A stretch of DNA of 64,000 nucleotides from Ectothiorhodospiraceae bacterium (GCA_003565775.1 PXAT01000185.1:20425-84424), one strand, 5' to 3'; positions 1 through 10,503 are shown, counted from the first letter of the stretch. Program-made: numbers and translations. The notes: a model not told the origin generated them from the sequence alone.

Positions 1-33
1 TGGCAGACGTTTGACCGGAGGTTGTTCGCTCAT
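1..33 (-). CDS. N-terminal fragment of an unidentified protein, cut by window edge
   Basis: An ATG at position 33 on the minus strand overlaps the TGA stop of the MOSC gene as ATGA and opens a frame reading MSEQPPVKRLP before the window ends. The overlap is the style of coupling used throughout this window, so a third gene of the purT-MOSC operon is likely. Eleven residues are too few to identify it. Confidence 0.4.
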   Translation of the reverse strand, partial: MSEQPPVKRLP

Positions 34-518
34 GCCGGTTGCGCCGCCACTGCGCTGCCGATCGTGATCTCGCCGCCCTCGAGGATGCGGGCCGTGATCC
101 CGCCGTGGCCGCGCACAGCGTTATAGCCGCCGGGGCCGAAGGTGGTCTCCATGGTCGAGCAGGGGTGGCACAGGCCGGTGTATTCCAGCAGGGCGTCGCC
201 GATGCGGAAGCTCCGGTCTTTCAGGGCCAGAAGGTTCAGGCCACTGATTAGCAGGTTACGCCGCAACAGGGCCGGTTCCACATCGGCGCGGCCGAGCATG
301 CCGGCGATCGCCGGGAGGTGCTCCGCCTGAATCAGCGTGACCTGACGCTTGCTGCCGGAACGTCCCTGGTACCGGTCACCGTCCAGATGGCGGTCGGTCA
401 GGGCCACCACCCGTTCCAGCTCCTTCATCGGTGCGCCCCGCGCCGGCCGCACGCCGATCCAGCGCACGGCGCCTTGCTGGGGAAGGGTTGCCATCAGTTC
501 CTTCAGTCGGCCCTGCAT
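30..518 (-). CDS. MOSC domain-containing protein
   Basis: This 162-residue protein is essentially a single MOSC domain (the C-terminal domain of molybdenum cofactor sulfurases, also found alone in bacterial proteins thought to carry sulfur). The conserved features are RRNLLISGLNL (about 86-96), the metal/sulfur-type cysteine motif CHPC (C117, C120) and GHGGITARIL near the C-terminus. There is no signal peptide or membrane segment, so it should be cytosolic. The ATG at 518 overlaps the purT TGA by one base (TGATG), implying translational coupling. The family is clear; the substrate is unknown and nothing beside it is a molybdopterin gene. Confidence 0.82.
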   Translation of the reverse strand: MQGRLKELMATLPQQGAVRWIGVRPARGAPMKELERVVALTDRHLDGDRYQGRSGSKRQVTLIQAEHLPAIAGMLGRADVEPALLRRNLLISGLNLLALKDRSFRIGDALLEYTGLCHPCSTMETTFGPGGYNAVRGHGGITARILEGGEITIGSAVAAQPA

Positions 519-1699
519 CAGAGTGTCACGTCGATCGCCGCGGCGGCCTTGCGGGCCTTGGCGCGGGCGGCTTCGATGGTGTCATCACGCGCGATCACCA
601 CACCCATGCGACGGCGTCCGCTGACCTCCGGCTTGCCGAACAGCCGCAGTTCCGTGTCCGGTTTCGCCAGGGCCTGTTCCAGCCCCGAGAACGCGGGTTT
701 GCGGGATTCCCCGTCCACCAGGATGACGCTGGAGGCGCTGGGCCCGTGCTGACGGATCACCGGCACCGGCAGCCCGAGAATGGCCCGCGCATGCAGGGCG
801 AATTCGGACAGGTCCTGGGACAGCAGGGTGACCAGGCCGGTGTCATGCGGACGCGGCGACACCTCGCTGAACCAGACCTGATCACCGCGCACGAACAGTT
901 CCACACCGAACAGACCGAGGCCGCCCAGATCATCGGTCACCGCGCGGGCGATTCGCTCGGCCTCGGCGCGGGCACCCGGCGTCATCGCCTGCGGCTGCCA
1001 GGACTCGCGGTAATCGCCATCTTCCTGGCGATGGCCGATCGGCTCGCAGAAGCTGGTGCCGCCGGCATGGCGCACCGTGAGCATGGTGATCTCGTAGTCG
1101 AAGTCGACGAACCCTTCGACGATCACGCGGCCGGCGCCACTGCGGCCGCCTTCCTGGGCGTAGGTCCAGGCGGCGTCGATGTCAGCCGCCTCGCGCACCA
1201 GCGACTGGCCCTTGCCGGAGGAACTCATCACCGGCTTGACCAGACAGGGCAGACCGATCTCGGCCACCGCAGCCTCGAACTCCTCGCGGGTGCCGGCAAA
1301 GCGGTAGGGCGAGGTCGGCAGGCCGAGCGTTTCGGCGGCCAGTCGACGAATCCCCTCGCGATCCATGGTCAGCTGCGTGGCCCGGGCCGTTGGCACCACG
1401 GTGAAGCCCTCGGCTTCCAGTTCCAGCAGGGTCGCGGTCGCGATGGCTTCGACCTCGGGCACGATCAGGTGCGGCCGTTCCTGTTCCACGATCCGGCGCA
1501 GGGCGGCGCCGTCGAGCATGGACAGCACATGACCGCGATGCGCGACCTGCATCGCCGGCGCGTCAGCGTAGCGATCGGCGGCAATCACCTCGACCCCCAG
1601 GCGCTGCAGCTCGATGGCAACTTCCTTGCCCAGTTCGCCGCTGCCGAGTAGCAGGACCCGGGTGGCGGTGTCGGTGAGCGGCGTGCCGATATGCGTCAT
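518..1699 (-). CDS. purT: Formate-dependent phosphoribosylglycinamide formyltransferase (GAR transformylase 2)
   Basis: PurT makes formyl-GAR from GAR, formate and ATP in purine synthesis. The 393-residue product has the family N-terminus (GSGELGKEV at 19-27), an ATP-grasp fold with the glycine-rich loop SSSGKGQS (159-166), and the late VSPRPHDTG motif. Length matches E. coli PurT (392). I chose the ATG at 1699 because it precedes the conserved MTHIGTPLT start and has an AGAGG Shine-Dalgarno. The frame stays open 68 codons further upstream, but that stretch is translated repeat DNA (1737-1914). The folate-dependent isozyme purN lies 1 kb away on the same strand. Confidence 0.95.
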   Translation of the reverse strand: MTHIGTPLTDTATRVLLLGSGELGKEVAIELQRLGVEVIAADRYADAPAMQVAHRGHVLSMLDGAALRRIVEQERPHLIVPEVEAIATATLLELEAEGFTVVPTARATQLTMDREGIRRLAAETLGLPTSPYRFAGTREEFEAAVAEIGLPCLVKPVMSSSGKGQSLVREAADIDAAWTYAQEGGRSGAGRVIVEGFVDFDYEITMLTVRHAGGTSFCEPIGHRQEDGDYRESWQPQAMTPGARAEAERIARAVTDDLGGLGLFGVELFVRGDQVWFSEVSPRPHDTGLVTLLSQDLSEFALHARAILGLPVPVIRQHGPSASSVILVDGESRKPAFSGLEQALAKPDTELRLFGKPEVSGRRRMGVVIARDDTIEAARAKARKAAAAIDVTL

Positions 1700-1736
1700 T
1701 GAGGAGCCTCTGCAAAGCGATGAGCGGGATGATCGC

Positions 1737-1914
1737 TTAAGGAAACGCTGAAGTATCGCCGCGTCCGCGCCCGAGACCGGTTGGGCCGCATTCTCCCCGA
1801 ATGCCGTGTTGCGCTGCTTGACCGCAGAATGACTGCGGCGCTGCACAGCGCCTCTTGCCTCGGAGAAAATGCGGACGCCAACGCAGGCGTGCGAATACTT
1901 CACCGTTTCCTTAA
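1737..1914 (+). repeat. Dispersed MITE-like repeat, copy A (short form, 178 bp)
   Basis: The copy begins TTAAGGAAACGCTGAAGTAT and ends with the inverted complement of the same 20 bases with one mismatch (C/G at position 12). The terminal TTAA could be target duplication or part of the inverted repeat. The interior carries the family's signatures: CGCGCCCGAGACCGG on the left, CTTGACCGCAGAATGACTGC in the middle and AAAATGCGGACGCCAACGC on the right. It lacks about 95 bp of central sequence present in the copies at 45506, 48686 and 59775. It separates the divergent purT and dcd genes. No protein-coding potential is credible. Confidence 0.85.
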
Positions 1915-2041
1915 CGGGGCATTATCGTGCCGTGACCCCGATTCGACGTCCAGCCGGGTAGCGGCGAGACCGTGTCTCGGGCCGATGCGCCATGTAGAAT
2001 CCCGGCTTTCCGCGGACAAGGCTACGGGGGCAGGGCAGCGC

Positions 2042-2608
2042 ATGAGCATCAAATCGGATCGCTGGATTCGGCGCATGGCCGAGCAGCAAGGCATGATCGA
2101 GCCATTTGAGCCCGGGCAGGTTCGCGAGAACGACGGTGGCAAGATCATCTCCTACGGGACGTCCAGCTACGGCTACGATGTGCGCTGTTCCCGAGAGTTC
2201 AAGATCTTCACCAATATCAATTCCGCGATTGTCGATCCGAAGAACTTCGACGAGAACAGCTTCGTCGACGTGCAGAACGACGTCTGCATCATCCCGCCCA
2301 ATTCATTCGCTCTGGCCAGCACCGTGGAGTACTTCCGCATCCCGCGCAGTGTTCTGACCATCTGCCTCGGCAAGTCGACCTATGCCCGCTGCGGCATCAT
2401 CGTCAACGTGACCCCGCTGGAGCCGGAATGGGAAGGCCACGTGACCCTGGAGTTCTCCAACACCACGCCGTTGCCGGCCCGGATCTACGCCAATGAGGGC
2501 GTCGCCCAGATGCTGTTCTTCGAGTCGGACGAAATCTGCGAGACGTCCTACAAGGACCGCGCCGGCAAGTACATGGGCCAGCGGGGGGTCACGCTACCGC
2601 GTTCCTGA
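2042..2608 (+). CDS. dcd: dCTP deaminase
   Basis: Dcd deaminates dCTP to dUTP, the main route to dTTP precursors in gammaproteobacteria. The 188-residue length is standard. The [10 protein letters not shown] stretch (41-50), the triphosphate-binding KSTYARCG (111-118) and the catalytic glutamate region [10 protein letters not shown] with E137 are all present. The sequence is of the Pseudomonas/Xanthomonas-like type rather than the enteric one. The ATG at 2042 follows a GGGGGCAGGG ribosome-binding stretch. The gene is divergent from purT, with repeat copy A and a possible -10 (TAGAAT, 1995-2000) between them. Confidence 0.95.
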   Translation: MSIKSDRWIRRMAEQQGMIEPFEPGQVRENDGGKIISYGTSSYGYDVRCSREFKIFTNINSAIVDPKNFDENSFVDVQNDVCIIPPNSFALASTVEYFRIPRSVLTICLGKSTYARCGIIVNVTPLEPEWEGHVTLEFSNTTPLPARIYANEGVAQMLFFESDEICETSYKDRAGKYMGQRGVTLPRS

Positions 2609-2786
2609 ACCGCTGTTTGGCGCATGCGGGAAGCACGGCTTCGGCTCGGATCCGGCACCACAGCGCGCGTAGGGGGTGTTCGCCCGCGGCGAACGCACGC
2701 GGTGTCGATCGTCAGAATCAGTCCCGCGTGGGTCCGCTTCGCTTGAGCCACCCGACATCCCGGAAGCTCCTGGCCGCATCGCGTCC

Positions 2787-3440
2787 TTATTCCGGTAACG
2801 GCTCCTCGGCCGTCACCCGGATCGGCCGTTCCAGTGCCCGGCCGTCCAGTAGCACACGGTCCGGTTCCAGTTGCAGGCGGCCGTCGGCGAACCAGCGGAC
2901 CACGTGGGGGAAGATCCGGTGCTCCTGCCGAAGGACGCGTGCCGCCAGACGGGCTTCGGTGTCGTCCGGGTATACCGGTACCTCGGCCTGCAGGATCAGC
3001 GGGCCGCCATCGAGTTCCGGTGTCACCGCATGGACCGTGCAGCCATGCACGGTATGTCCGTCAGCCAGGGCGCGGCGGTGGGTGTGCAGGCCGCGCAGGG
3101 CCGGTAGCAGCGAGGGATGGACGTTGAGCAGGCGGCGCTGGTAGCGCTGCACGAAGCCGTCGGTGAGGATGCGCATGAAGCCGGCGAGCAGAATCAGATC
3201 CGGTTCGCAGGCGTCGATCTGCATGGCGAGTTCGGCATCAAACGCGCTGCGATCGGCGCATTTGCTGGCATCGACAATCGCGGCCGGGCATCCGGCCTGT
3301 CCCGCATGGTGCAGCCCCGGCGCATCAGCACGGCTGCTGATCACACCGACGATGTCGCCGCCCAGGTCGCGGGCCCGCTCAGCCGCCAATAGCGCCTGCA
3401 GATTACTGCCCCGACCGGAGATCAAGACCACGGCGCGCAT
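2787..3440 (-). CDS. purN: Phosphoribosylglycinamide formyltransferase 1 (folate-dependent)
   Basis: PurN transfers a formyl group from 10-formyl-THF to GAR, step three of purine synthesis. The 217-residue protein shows the N-terminal ISGRGSNLQALL loop (7-18) and the catalytic triad N106, H108 (LLNVHPSLLP) and D144 (ELDGGPLI), at the same positions as in E. coli. It lies 13 bp downstream of purM on the same strand, so purM-purN form the usual operon. The formate-dependent isozyme purT is in the same window, giving the cell two routes for this step. Confidence 0.96.
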   Translation of the reverse strand: MRAVVLISGRGSNLQALLAAERARDLGGDIVGVISSRADAPGLHHAGQAGCPAAIVDASKCADRSAFDAELAMQIDACEPDLILLAGFMRILTDGFVQRYQRRLLNVHPSLLPALRGLHTHRRALADGHTVHGCTVHAVTPELDGGPLILQAEVPVYPDDTEARLAARVLRQEHRIFPHVVRWFADGRLQLEPDRVLLDGRALERPIRVTAEEPLPE

Positions 3441-3453
3441 CGGCGAAAGCCTG

Positions 3454-4515
3454 TCAGTCGCTGAGAATGCGCACTCGCGGACGGTCGGCTTCGGCGGCGA
3501 CCACGCGGCCGATCTGCCAGGCGCTTTCGCCGGCTTCGTGCAGGCCGCGCACGGCGGCTTCCGCCTGCTCCCGGGGTACGCACAGCACCATGCCGACGCC
3601 GCAATTGAAGGTGCGCAGCATTTCCTGATCGCTGATGTTGCCGGCGCTCTGCAGCCACCGGAATACCGCCGGCCGCTGCCAGCTGCTCCCCTGGAGTTCC
3701 GCCGCCAGCGTCTCCGGCAGCACCCGCGGCAGATTCTCCGGCAGTCCGCCGCCGGTGATATGCGCCATGGCGCGGATGTCGATGCGGCCGAGCAGGGAGC
3801 GGACGGCCTGCACGTAAATGCGGGTCGGTGCCATCAGCGCATCGGCCAGCGGGCGACCGTCGACATGCTGGTCCAGCGAGGCGCCGCTGTGCTCGAGCAC
3901 GCTGCGGATCAGCGAGTAGCCGTTGGAGTGCGGGCCGCTGGAGGCGATGCCGATCAGGGCATCACCATCCTGCACCCGGCTGCCATCGATCAGCTCGGCT
4001 TCCTCGACCACGCCGACACAGAAACCGGCGAGATCGTAGTGACCCTCGCTGTACATCCCCGGCATTTCCGCCGTTTCACCGCCGATCAGGGCCGCCCCCG
4101 ACAGCTCGCAGCCACGGGCGATGCCCTGGACGACACTGGTGGCGACATCGACGTCGAGCTTCCCGGTGGCGTAGTAATCGAGAAAGAACAGCGGTTCCGC
4201 GCCACACACCAGGATGTCGTTGACGCACATCGCGACCAGGTCGACGCCGATGCCGTCATGGCGTCCGGTGGCGATGGCCAGTTTCAGCTTGGTGCCGACG
4301 CCGTCGGTACCCGACACCAGCACCGGCTGGCGGTAGCGGTCCACCGGTAGCCGGAACAGACCGCCGAAGCCGCCCAGACCGCCCATGACCTCGGGACGGT
4401 GGGTGCGCTTCACGAAGGGCTTGATGCGCTCGACCAGGGTGTTGCCGGCATCGATGTCGACACCGGCATCGCGGTAAGTCAGGCCGCCGGATCGTGACTC
4501 GCGTGAATCGCTCAA
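3454..4515 (-). CDS. purM: Phosphoribosylformylglycinamidine cyclo-ligase (AIR synthetase)
   Basis: PurM closes the imidazole ring, converting FGAM to AIR with ATP. Family signatures are [15 protein letters not shown] at the N-terminus, [25 protein letters not shown] and the C-terminal FNCGVGM. I chose a TTG at 4515 (protein [11 protein letters not shown]..., 353 aa) because no ATG or GTG gives a family-like N-terminus; a GTG at 4659 would add 48 unrelated residues. GGGGG sits about 7 bases upstream of the TTG. It is the first gene of purM-purN and is divergent from the DUF2066 gene. The start is the only real uncertainty. Confidence 0.93.
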   Translation of the reverse strand: MSDSRESRSGGLTYRDAGVDIDAGNTLVERIKPFVKRTHRPEVMGGLGGFGGLFRLPVDRYRQPVLVSGTDGVGTKLKLAIATGRHDGIGVDLVAMCVNDILVCGAEPLFFLDYYATGKLDVDVATSVVQGIARGCELSGAALIGGETAEMPGMYSEGHYDLAGFCVGVVEEAELIDGSRVQDGDALIGIASSGPHSNGYSLIRSVLEHSGASLDQHVDGRPLADALMAPTRIYVQAVRSLLGRIDIRAMAHITGGGLPENLPRVLPETLAAELQGSSWQRPAVFRWLQSAGNISDQEMLRTFNCGVGMVLCVPREQAEAAVRGLHEAGESAWQIGRVVAAEADRPRVRILSD

Positions 4516-4699
4516 GGGAAACCCCCGTGTGCTGGCGGAGCACGGCTTGGCTGTGTGAGTATCCGAAATCAGGGAGAGCGGGGTCCGCCGGGCCGCGCAA
4601 CTCCAACCGCCGCGCGGGACGCGAGCGGGCACGTATAGTACCGGACAGCGCCCCGTCACCGAAAGCGGCGCTCGCCAAGACTTTCAGAGGAACCCGCGA

Positions 4700-5761
4700 A
4701 TGAGGAATCCGATCGCCGTACTGGGACTGCTGGCCCTGCTCGGGCTGCCGCTGTCGATTCAGGCAGACGGTCTCTACGACGTCGAAGTTCTGGTCGATGA
4801 CCAGTCCGAGGAAGTTCGTCAGGATGGCGCGCGAGAGGGTCTGCGCGATCTGATGGTGCGCCTGTCCGGGCGCGAGGATGCAGCCTCGTCCAGTGGTGCT
4901 GCCGAGATCATTCAGCAGTCGTCACGCTATCTGCAGCAGTTCGATTACGGTGAGCCGGAGGAAGACGGTGATGAGGTTCGCGAACGGCTGCGCCTGCGCT
5001 TTGACGGCGAGATGCTGGAGCGTGCCATGCAGGAGGCCGGTATTCCGGTATGGGCGGGTGCGGATCGCGGTTCGTCCCTGGTCTGGCTGGTGGTCGAGCG
5101 CGGTGGCGAGCGTGTGGTCGTGGGGGGTGACACGCTGCCTGACGGGCAGCAGGCGCTGCGCCGCGCCGGCAACCGCCATGGTCTGCCGCTGACCCTGCCG
5201 CTGATGGATCTCGAGGATCAGCGGGGAATGGACAGCTCCGATCTGTGGGGTGGCTTCCGGGAACCGATTCTGGAGGCCTCGGCCCGTTACGAAGCGGATA
5301 CCGTGCTGGTTGCCCGGCTGGACCAGCGCGGCAACGGCTGGCAGGGGCGCTGGATCGTCTTTCGCAACGGTCAGTCGCAAGAGTTGACCGTGCAGGGTGA
5401 GGATCCGGCAGAGGTCGTCGATCGTGGTGTCGAGGCCGTCGCGGGCCGGCTTGCCCGGGAACTCGCCGCGGTGGCTGTGGGCCGCGACGCGGCAAGCTAC
5501 CGGGTGCGGGTCAGCGGCATCGGCAATCTAAGCGACTTCGCGTGGGTGCAGCGTACGCTCGAGCGTGCACGTGGCGTGGGGCTGGCGGAGGCCGGGCGCG
5601 TCGATGGTGACAGGGTCGAGTTCCATGTCACGACCAGCCTCGACCAGAGTGAACTCGCGCGGGTGATTGCGGATGTCCGCCGTCTGGAGCGCGAGGATAT
5701 CGAGCCGGCATCGCCTCGCGACCGAGACCAGGCTCCGGATCTCGGTTTCAGCTTGCGCTGA
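4700..5761 (+). CDS. DUF2066 domain-containing exported protein
   Basis: This 353-residue protein has an N-terminal signal peptide (hydrophobic core about 4-19, cleavage probably after IQA at about 22) followed by a DUF2066 region starting LYDVEVLVDDQSEE. The rest is acidic and soluble-looking, so a periplasmic location is likely. No catalytic motif is evident and the family's function is unknown. DUF2066 genes commonly lie between purM and hda, as here. The ATG at 4700 follows AGAGGAA. It ends at a strong bidirectional terminator shared with the DUF481 gene. Confidence 0.83.
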   Translation: MRNPIAVLGLLALLGLPLSIQADGLYDVEVLVDDQSEEVRQDGAREGLRDLMVRLSGREDAASSSGAAEIIQQSSRYLQQFDYGEPEEDGDEVRERLRLRFDGEMLERAMQEAGIPVWAGADRGSSLVWLVVERGGERVVVGGDTLPDGQQALRRAGNRHGLPLTLPLMDLEDQRGMDSSDLWGGFREPILEASARYEADTVLVARLDQRGNGWQGRWIVFRNGQSQELTVQGEDPAEVVDRGVEAVAGRLARELAAVAVGRDAASYRVRVSGIGNLSDFAWVQRTLERARGVGLAEAGRVDGDRVEFHVTTSLDQSELARVIADVRRLEREDIEPASPRDRDQAPDLGFSLR

Positions 5762-5836
5762 GTAGCAAGGCGCGGTCAGGTCGGACGGGGCTTGTCGAGG
5801 CCGGATCGGGCCGCGCCGCCGCGCCAGGCGAAGCAC

Positions 5837-5874
5837 GAAGCCCCCGGATGGTGCTGCCATCTCGGGGGCTTCTT
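5837..5874. terminator. Bidirectional intrinsic terminator between DUF2066 and DUF481 genes
   Basis: Arms GAAGCCCCCG (5837 onward) and CGGGGGCTTC (5863-5872) pair around a loop of about 15 bases and are followed by TCTT. The convergent genes on each side end 76 and 22 bp away, so the hairpin can serve both. Confidence 0.75.
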
Positions 5875-5895
5875 CCGCCCGTCCGCGGGTCGTCT

Positions 5896-6912
5896 CTACC
5901 AGCTGTAACCCACGGTCAGCAGATACGCGGTATCGGTCGTCGTGTTGCCTTCCGGTGGGTCGCGGTCATAGTCGACATTCACCTGCGCCGTGCCGGTGAG
6001 GCTCAGCACCAGCGGAAACCGAATGCCGGTCCGGGTCAGGACCAGCAGATCCCGGGATTCCTCGAGCCCCTGAAAGCCTTCCTGGTTGTGAAACAGGCGA
6101 ATGCCACCACCGAACAGGCGTTCTTCGTAGTCGACAGCCCAGCGTGCGGCCGCGCGGCTATCGTTGCTGGCTTCGCGGAATTCCTCGTTGACGTACGAAA
6201 GGCCGGCTTCGGCCGACAGCTTGCGGGTGTCGGTATCAAAGAACTGGAAACCGGCGCCGACGCCGACGATGGTGCGCAGCTTGAGATCGCGGAACCGGTC
6301 CGTCGCCAGGCTCAGGTTGCTGTTCAGGTAAGTCCGTTCGCTGACGAAATGGTCATAGCGCATACCGCCACGGGCGCTTTCCCGGGACAGGTCGCCATCT
6401 TCCTTGGCGCGAGCGCCCTCGGCGAACAGGCGCAGCCGATTGACGTCGGTGCGGGCCTCGTAATCGGCGTTCAGGTTGTAGGCCTCGGTGCGGGTGTTGC
6501 CACGGGTCAGGCTGCCGCCGGCGGCGATGTTGCCGGAGGTGCGCACGGTCGGCGTGGGGCTGGTGCTGGCGCCGCTGATGCTGCTGATCGGGACCTCGGC
6601 GGGTTCCACCAGCTGGCCGCTCATCAGGCGCAGGCGACCGTCGTCGGCTTCCACCGCCTGGCCGACGATCTTGCTGCCATCCTCCAGTCGCACGTACAGG
6701 GTGCGGTCGGTGGTCAGTCCGGCAACACGGCTCCAGCGGATGGTGACCGTGTCGGCCGCGTGTTCGGGCTTGAATTCGACGGTACTCGAAGTTGCCTCGA
6801 CAAAGGTGCCGGTGATGCGGTCGCCGTTATCGAGCGTCAGCGTGTCGGCCCAGGCAGTACCGGCCGAGGTCACCAGCAGTATCAGGCTTGTAAAGAGCGC
6901 ATATGGACGCAT
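5896..6912 (-). CDS. DUF481 family outer-membrane protein (YdiY-like)
   Basis: The 338-residue protein has a signal peptide (1-22, ending AWA), then a small domain of about 90 residues with the repeated pattern DNGDRITGTF and EDGSKIVGQA. A C-terminal DUF481 beta-barrel of alternating amphipathic strands follows, and the chain ends in YSW, the aromatic C-terminus typical of BAM-inserted barrels. DUF481 proteins are outer-membrane barrels of uncertain role; E. coli YdiY is described as acid-inducible. The ATG at 6912 has AGGAG about 6 bases upstream. It appears to be a single-gene unit. Confidence 0.85.
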   Translation of the reverse strand: MRPYALFTSLILLVTSAGTAWADTLTLDNGDRITGTFVEATSSTVEFKPEHAADTVTIRWSRVAGLTTDRTLYVRLEDGSKIVGQAVEADDGRLRLMSGQLVEPAEVPISSISGASTSPTPTVRTSGNIAAGGSLTRGNTRTEAYNLNADYEARTDVNRLRLFAEGARAKEDGDLSRESARGGMRYDHFVSERTYLNSNLSLATDRFRDLKLRTIVGVGAGFQFFDTDTRKLSAEAGLSYVNEEFREASNDSRAAARWAVDYEERLFGGGIRLFHNQEGFQGLEESRDLLVLTRTGIRFPLVLSLTGTAQVNVDYDRDPPEGNTTTDTAYLLTVGYSW

Positions 6913-7105
6913 GTTATCTCCTGTGGCTTGCGGCGGGATGTGGCGTCGACCAGCGGCGCGGCCACGAAGTCAACTGTTACAAAACAATTCCAGCGCCAAG
7001 TAAAAATCAGCGCAGGATGTTAGCAGAACCCCGATCGAAACACCTGACGTCGCAGCATCCCGACGCTACACTCGCCGCCAACGAAGCCGAGCCCGGACAA
7101 AGTCG

Positions 7106-7794
7106 ATGCCAGCTCCCTCGCAAGCCGATCAACTTCGCCAGCTCGCGCTCGGCATTGTCTGGAATGCGGAAGCGACACTGGAGCAGTACGTGCCCGGTCC
7201 GAATGCGGATGCGCTTGCTGCCCTGCGAGGTGATCTGGGAGACGGCGCGGCTCCGCTGTTGCTGTATGGCGGGCGGGGTAGCGGCAAGACCCATCTGTTG
7301 CAGGCTGCCTGTCGCGACCTGGCGGCGGATGGCAGCAGCTATGTGCCCCTGGCCTCGGCGCGGGACCTGTCGCCGGAGTTGTTGCAGGGCCTGGAGATGC
7401 TACCCCTGGTGGCGCTGGATGACCTGCAGGCGGTCGCCGGTGACCGACTCTGGGAGGAGGCGATCTTCCATCTGTTCAATCGCCTGCAGGCCCATGGCGG
7501 CCGCTTGCTGATGGCGGGCCGGGAATCGCCGGCCCATCTGCCGCTGCTGCTCCCGGACCTGGTTTCCCGGCTGCAGTGGGGTCTGGTGTATCGGCTGCAG
7601 CCACTGGCCGAGGCGGATCTGCTGCTGGCGCTGCAGCGCCGCGCCCGACAGCGTGGCCTGGAACTGCCGCACGAGACCGCGCAATACCTGCTGCGACGGG
7701 TGCCGCGCGACAGTCATACCCTGTTCGGCCTGCTGGATGTGCTTGATCGCGCCGCGCTCGCGGCCCAGCGGCGTCTCACGGTGCCATTCGTGCG

Positions 7795-7816
<22 letters not shown>
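7106..7816 (+). CDS. hda: DnaA regulatory inactivator Hda
   Basis: Hda is a DnaA-like AAA+ protein that, bound to the DNA-loaded sliding clamp, stimulates hydrolysis of DnaA-ATP. The 236-residue product has a clamp-binding segment near the N-terminus (QLRQLAL, 9-15), Walker A GGRGSGKT (55-62), Walker B LVALDDLQ (101-108) and the C-terminal helical lid. It lacks the DnaA DNA-binding domain. Its 3' end overlaps the convergent DUF2069 gene by 22 bp. The neighbouring yfgD-wrbA-DUF2069 genes are a usual context for hda. Confidence 0.93.
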
Positions 7817-9115
<1,299 letters not shown>

Positions 9116-9209
9116 GGTGAGATTGAGCTGTTGTTGCCGGTGGTGGTTCATTGTGGCGGCAACCGGTACAAGCGCGAAAGCCGATCTCCTCAACGGCAGG
9201 TGTTCATCC

Positions 9210-9482
9210 ATGCAGTTCCGTTGCCGATGCTATCTGGTTTCCGGCCATGTGCAGGGGGTCTGGTTCCGGGCCGGTACCCGGGATCAGGCCCTGGCGCTCG
9301 GTCTGACCGGGTGGGCGCGCAACCTGGATGATGGTCGGGTTGAAGTCATCGCCTGCGGTGATGCGGATGCGCTGGCCGCTCTGCGCCGCTGGCTCGAGCA
9401 GGGCACGAGCAGGGCGCGCGTCGATCGGGTTGAGGAAACCGATGCGGCGATAAGCTGCGACGACGGTTTTCGAATCGTTTAA
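9210..9482 (+). CDS. acyP: Acylphosphatase
   Basis: This 90-residue enzyme hydrolyses carboxyl-phosphate bonds of acylphosphates. The catalytic arginine is R20 in HVQGVWFRAGT and the catalytic asparagine is N38 in GWARNLDDGRVEV, the two invariant residues of the family. The ATG at 9210 is the only start giving a normal N-terminus. The stop codon TAA (9480-9482) overlaps the first bases of a solo end of the dispersed repeat (TTTAAGGAAACGCTGA). Confidence 0.93.
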   Translation: MQFRCRCYLVSGHVQGVWFRAGTRDQALALGLTGWARNLDDGRVEVIACGDADALAALRRWLEQGTSRARVDRVEETDAAISCDDGFRIV

Positions 9483-9509
9483 GGAAACGCTGACTTGGGG
9501 AATCGATCC
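9480..9509 (+). repeat. Solo end of the MITE-like repeat, touching the acyP stop codon
   Basis: TTAAGGAAACGCTGA matches the end of copy A exactly for 15 bases and includes the TAA stop of acyP. Similarity fades after about 30 bp (GACTTGGGGAATCG) and no second end is seen before the cytochrome gene, so this is a remnant. The rest of the gap to 9674 shows no gene. Confidence 0.6.
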
Positions 9510-9674
9510 GAACTCCCCCGGATGTGGCCTTTACCGCCGCGCCGATCCATGGAACCATAATGCCCTGAAAAAATTCGTGGCAGCCCGCCCTTGGGGTCGC
9601 GATCCAATAAGCCGGTCCAGGCCAGTGCTGCGGCCCGACTCGGCCTGATACCAACGCAGCAACGAGAGAACGTG

Positions 9675-10001
9675 ATGAGACTGAAGAGCATTCTTTTGGC
9701 GTCAATCTGCGGCGCTCTGATGGCCTCGGGTACGTTGCAAGCCGATGAAGGGGATTCGGTGCGTGGCGAAAACCTCGCCTGGAGTTGCATGGGCTGTCAT
9801 GCCGTTGATTCGGCGCGCAACAGCTACCCTTCCTACCGTGTTCCGATGCTGGGCGGACAGAACGAGAAGTATCTGTATCAGTCGCTGGTGGCGTATCGTG
9901 ACGGCCAGCGCAAGCACAGCACGATGCAGGCTCAGGCACGGAGTCTGTCCGATCAGGATCTGCGCGATCTTGCCGCTTTTTTCGCCGGTAAGCGGGACTA
10001 G
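9675..10001 (+). CDS. Single-haem c-type cytochrome (cytochrome c4/c553-like half)
   Basis: This 108-residue periplasmic cytochrome has a signal peptide (about 1-23), one haem-binding CMGCH (38-42), and a C-terminal segment STMQAQARSLSDQDLRDLAA that resembles the distal-methionine region and last helix of each cytochrome c4 domain. The ATG at 9675 follows GAGAGAACGTG. The next gene, 28 bp downstream, encodes a second cytochrome of the same build, so the pair looks like a di-haem cytochrome c4 split into two polypeptides or the product of a tandem duplication. An electron-shuttle role toward a terminal oxidase is inference. Confidence 0.85.
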   Translation: MRLKSILLASICGALMASGTLQADEGDSVRGENLAWSCMGCHAVDSARNSYPSYRVPMLGGQNEKYLYQSLVAYRDGQRKHSTMQAQARSLSDQDLRDLAAFFAGKRD

Positions 10002-10029
10002 TCGAGCCGCCCCAGTCAAGAGATTGATC

Positions 10030-10377
10030 ATGAGCAAACTGAATACTTTGATTCTGTCGTTGAGCGCGGTGCTGTTCGCCGGGAGCGCCCTGGCGGTCGA
10101 GCGGGGTGATATCGAGCGCGGAGAGGATCTGTCGCTGGCCTGCCTGGCCTGCCATTCCGCGGATGCGGTCAACAACAATCCGGAATGGCCGCGCCTGCAC
10201 GGGCAACATGCCGATTATCTCCTGCATTCGCTGCGTGCGTACAAGCGTGGCGATCGCGAAAACGCGATCATGCAGCAGCAGGTGGATCACCTGTCCGACC
10301 AGGATCTGCGCGATCTGGCTGCCTACTTCTCGCAGCGCGAGGGGCAACTGCACAGTGACCATCGAGCGCGGCGCTGA
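10030..10377 (+). CDS. Single-haem c-type cytochrome (cytochrome c4/c553-like half)
   Basis: The second cytochrome of the pair is 115 residues, with a signal peptide ending ALA (about 22), a haem motif CLACH (38-42, the same position as in its neighbour) and the C-terminal segment NAIMQQQVDHLSDQDLRDLA. The closely shared SDQDLRDLAA(F/Y)F helix shows that the two genes are related. It is in the same transcription unit as the preceding cytochrome and ends at a hairpin terminator. The distal haem ligand is probably the Met of NAIMQQQ (family-based inference). Confidence 0.85.
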   Translation: MSKLNTLILSLSAVLFAGSALAVERGDIERGEDLSLACLACHSADAVNNNPEWPRLHGQHADYLLHSLRAYKRGDRENAIMQQQVDHLSDQDLRDLAAYFSQREGQLHSDHRARR

Positions 10378-10397
10378 TCGGCGCTGCCATTGATCTC

Positions 10398-10428
10398 CAC
10401 GGGGGCGCTTGCGCCCCCGTGTTGTGTC
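10398..10428 (+). terminator. Intrinsic terminator after the cytochrome pair
   Basis: A near-perfect hairpin has arms CACGGGGGCGC and GCGCCCCCGTG with a two-base loop (10398-10421) and is followed by TTGTGT. The convergent YeeZ-like gene ends about 80 bp further on. Confidence 0.7.
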
Positions 10429-10503
10429 CGGGGATCGCGACCGTCCATGAACCGGTGCCATTCCGGGCCAGCGTGGTCCGGCCTGTTCCACGGCGCCGGC
10501 CTG

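Noticed and set aside
2636..2664. GGGAAGCACGG after dcd, resembling the repeat's left end
   Set aside because: Only about 11 bases match and the following sequence does not; too short to call a remnant.
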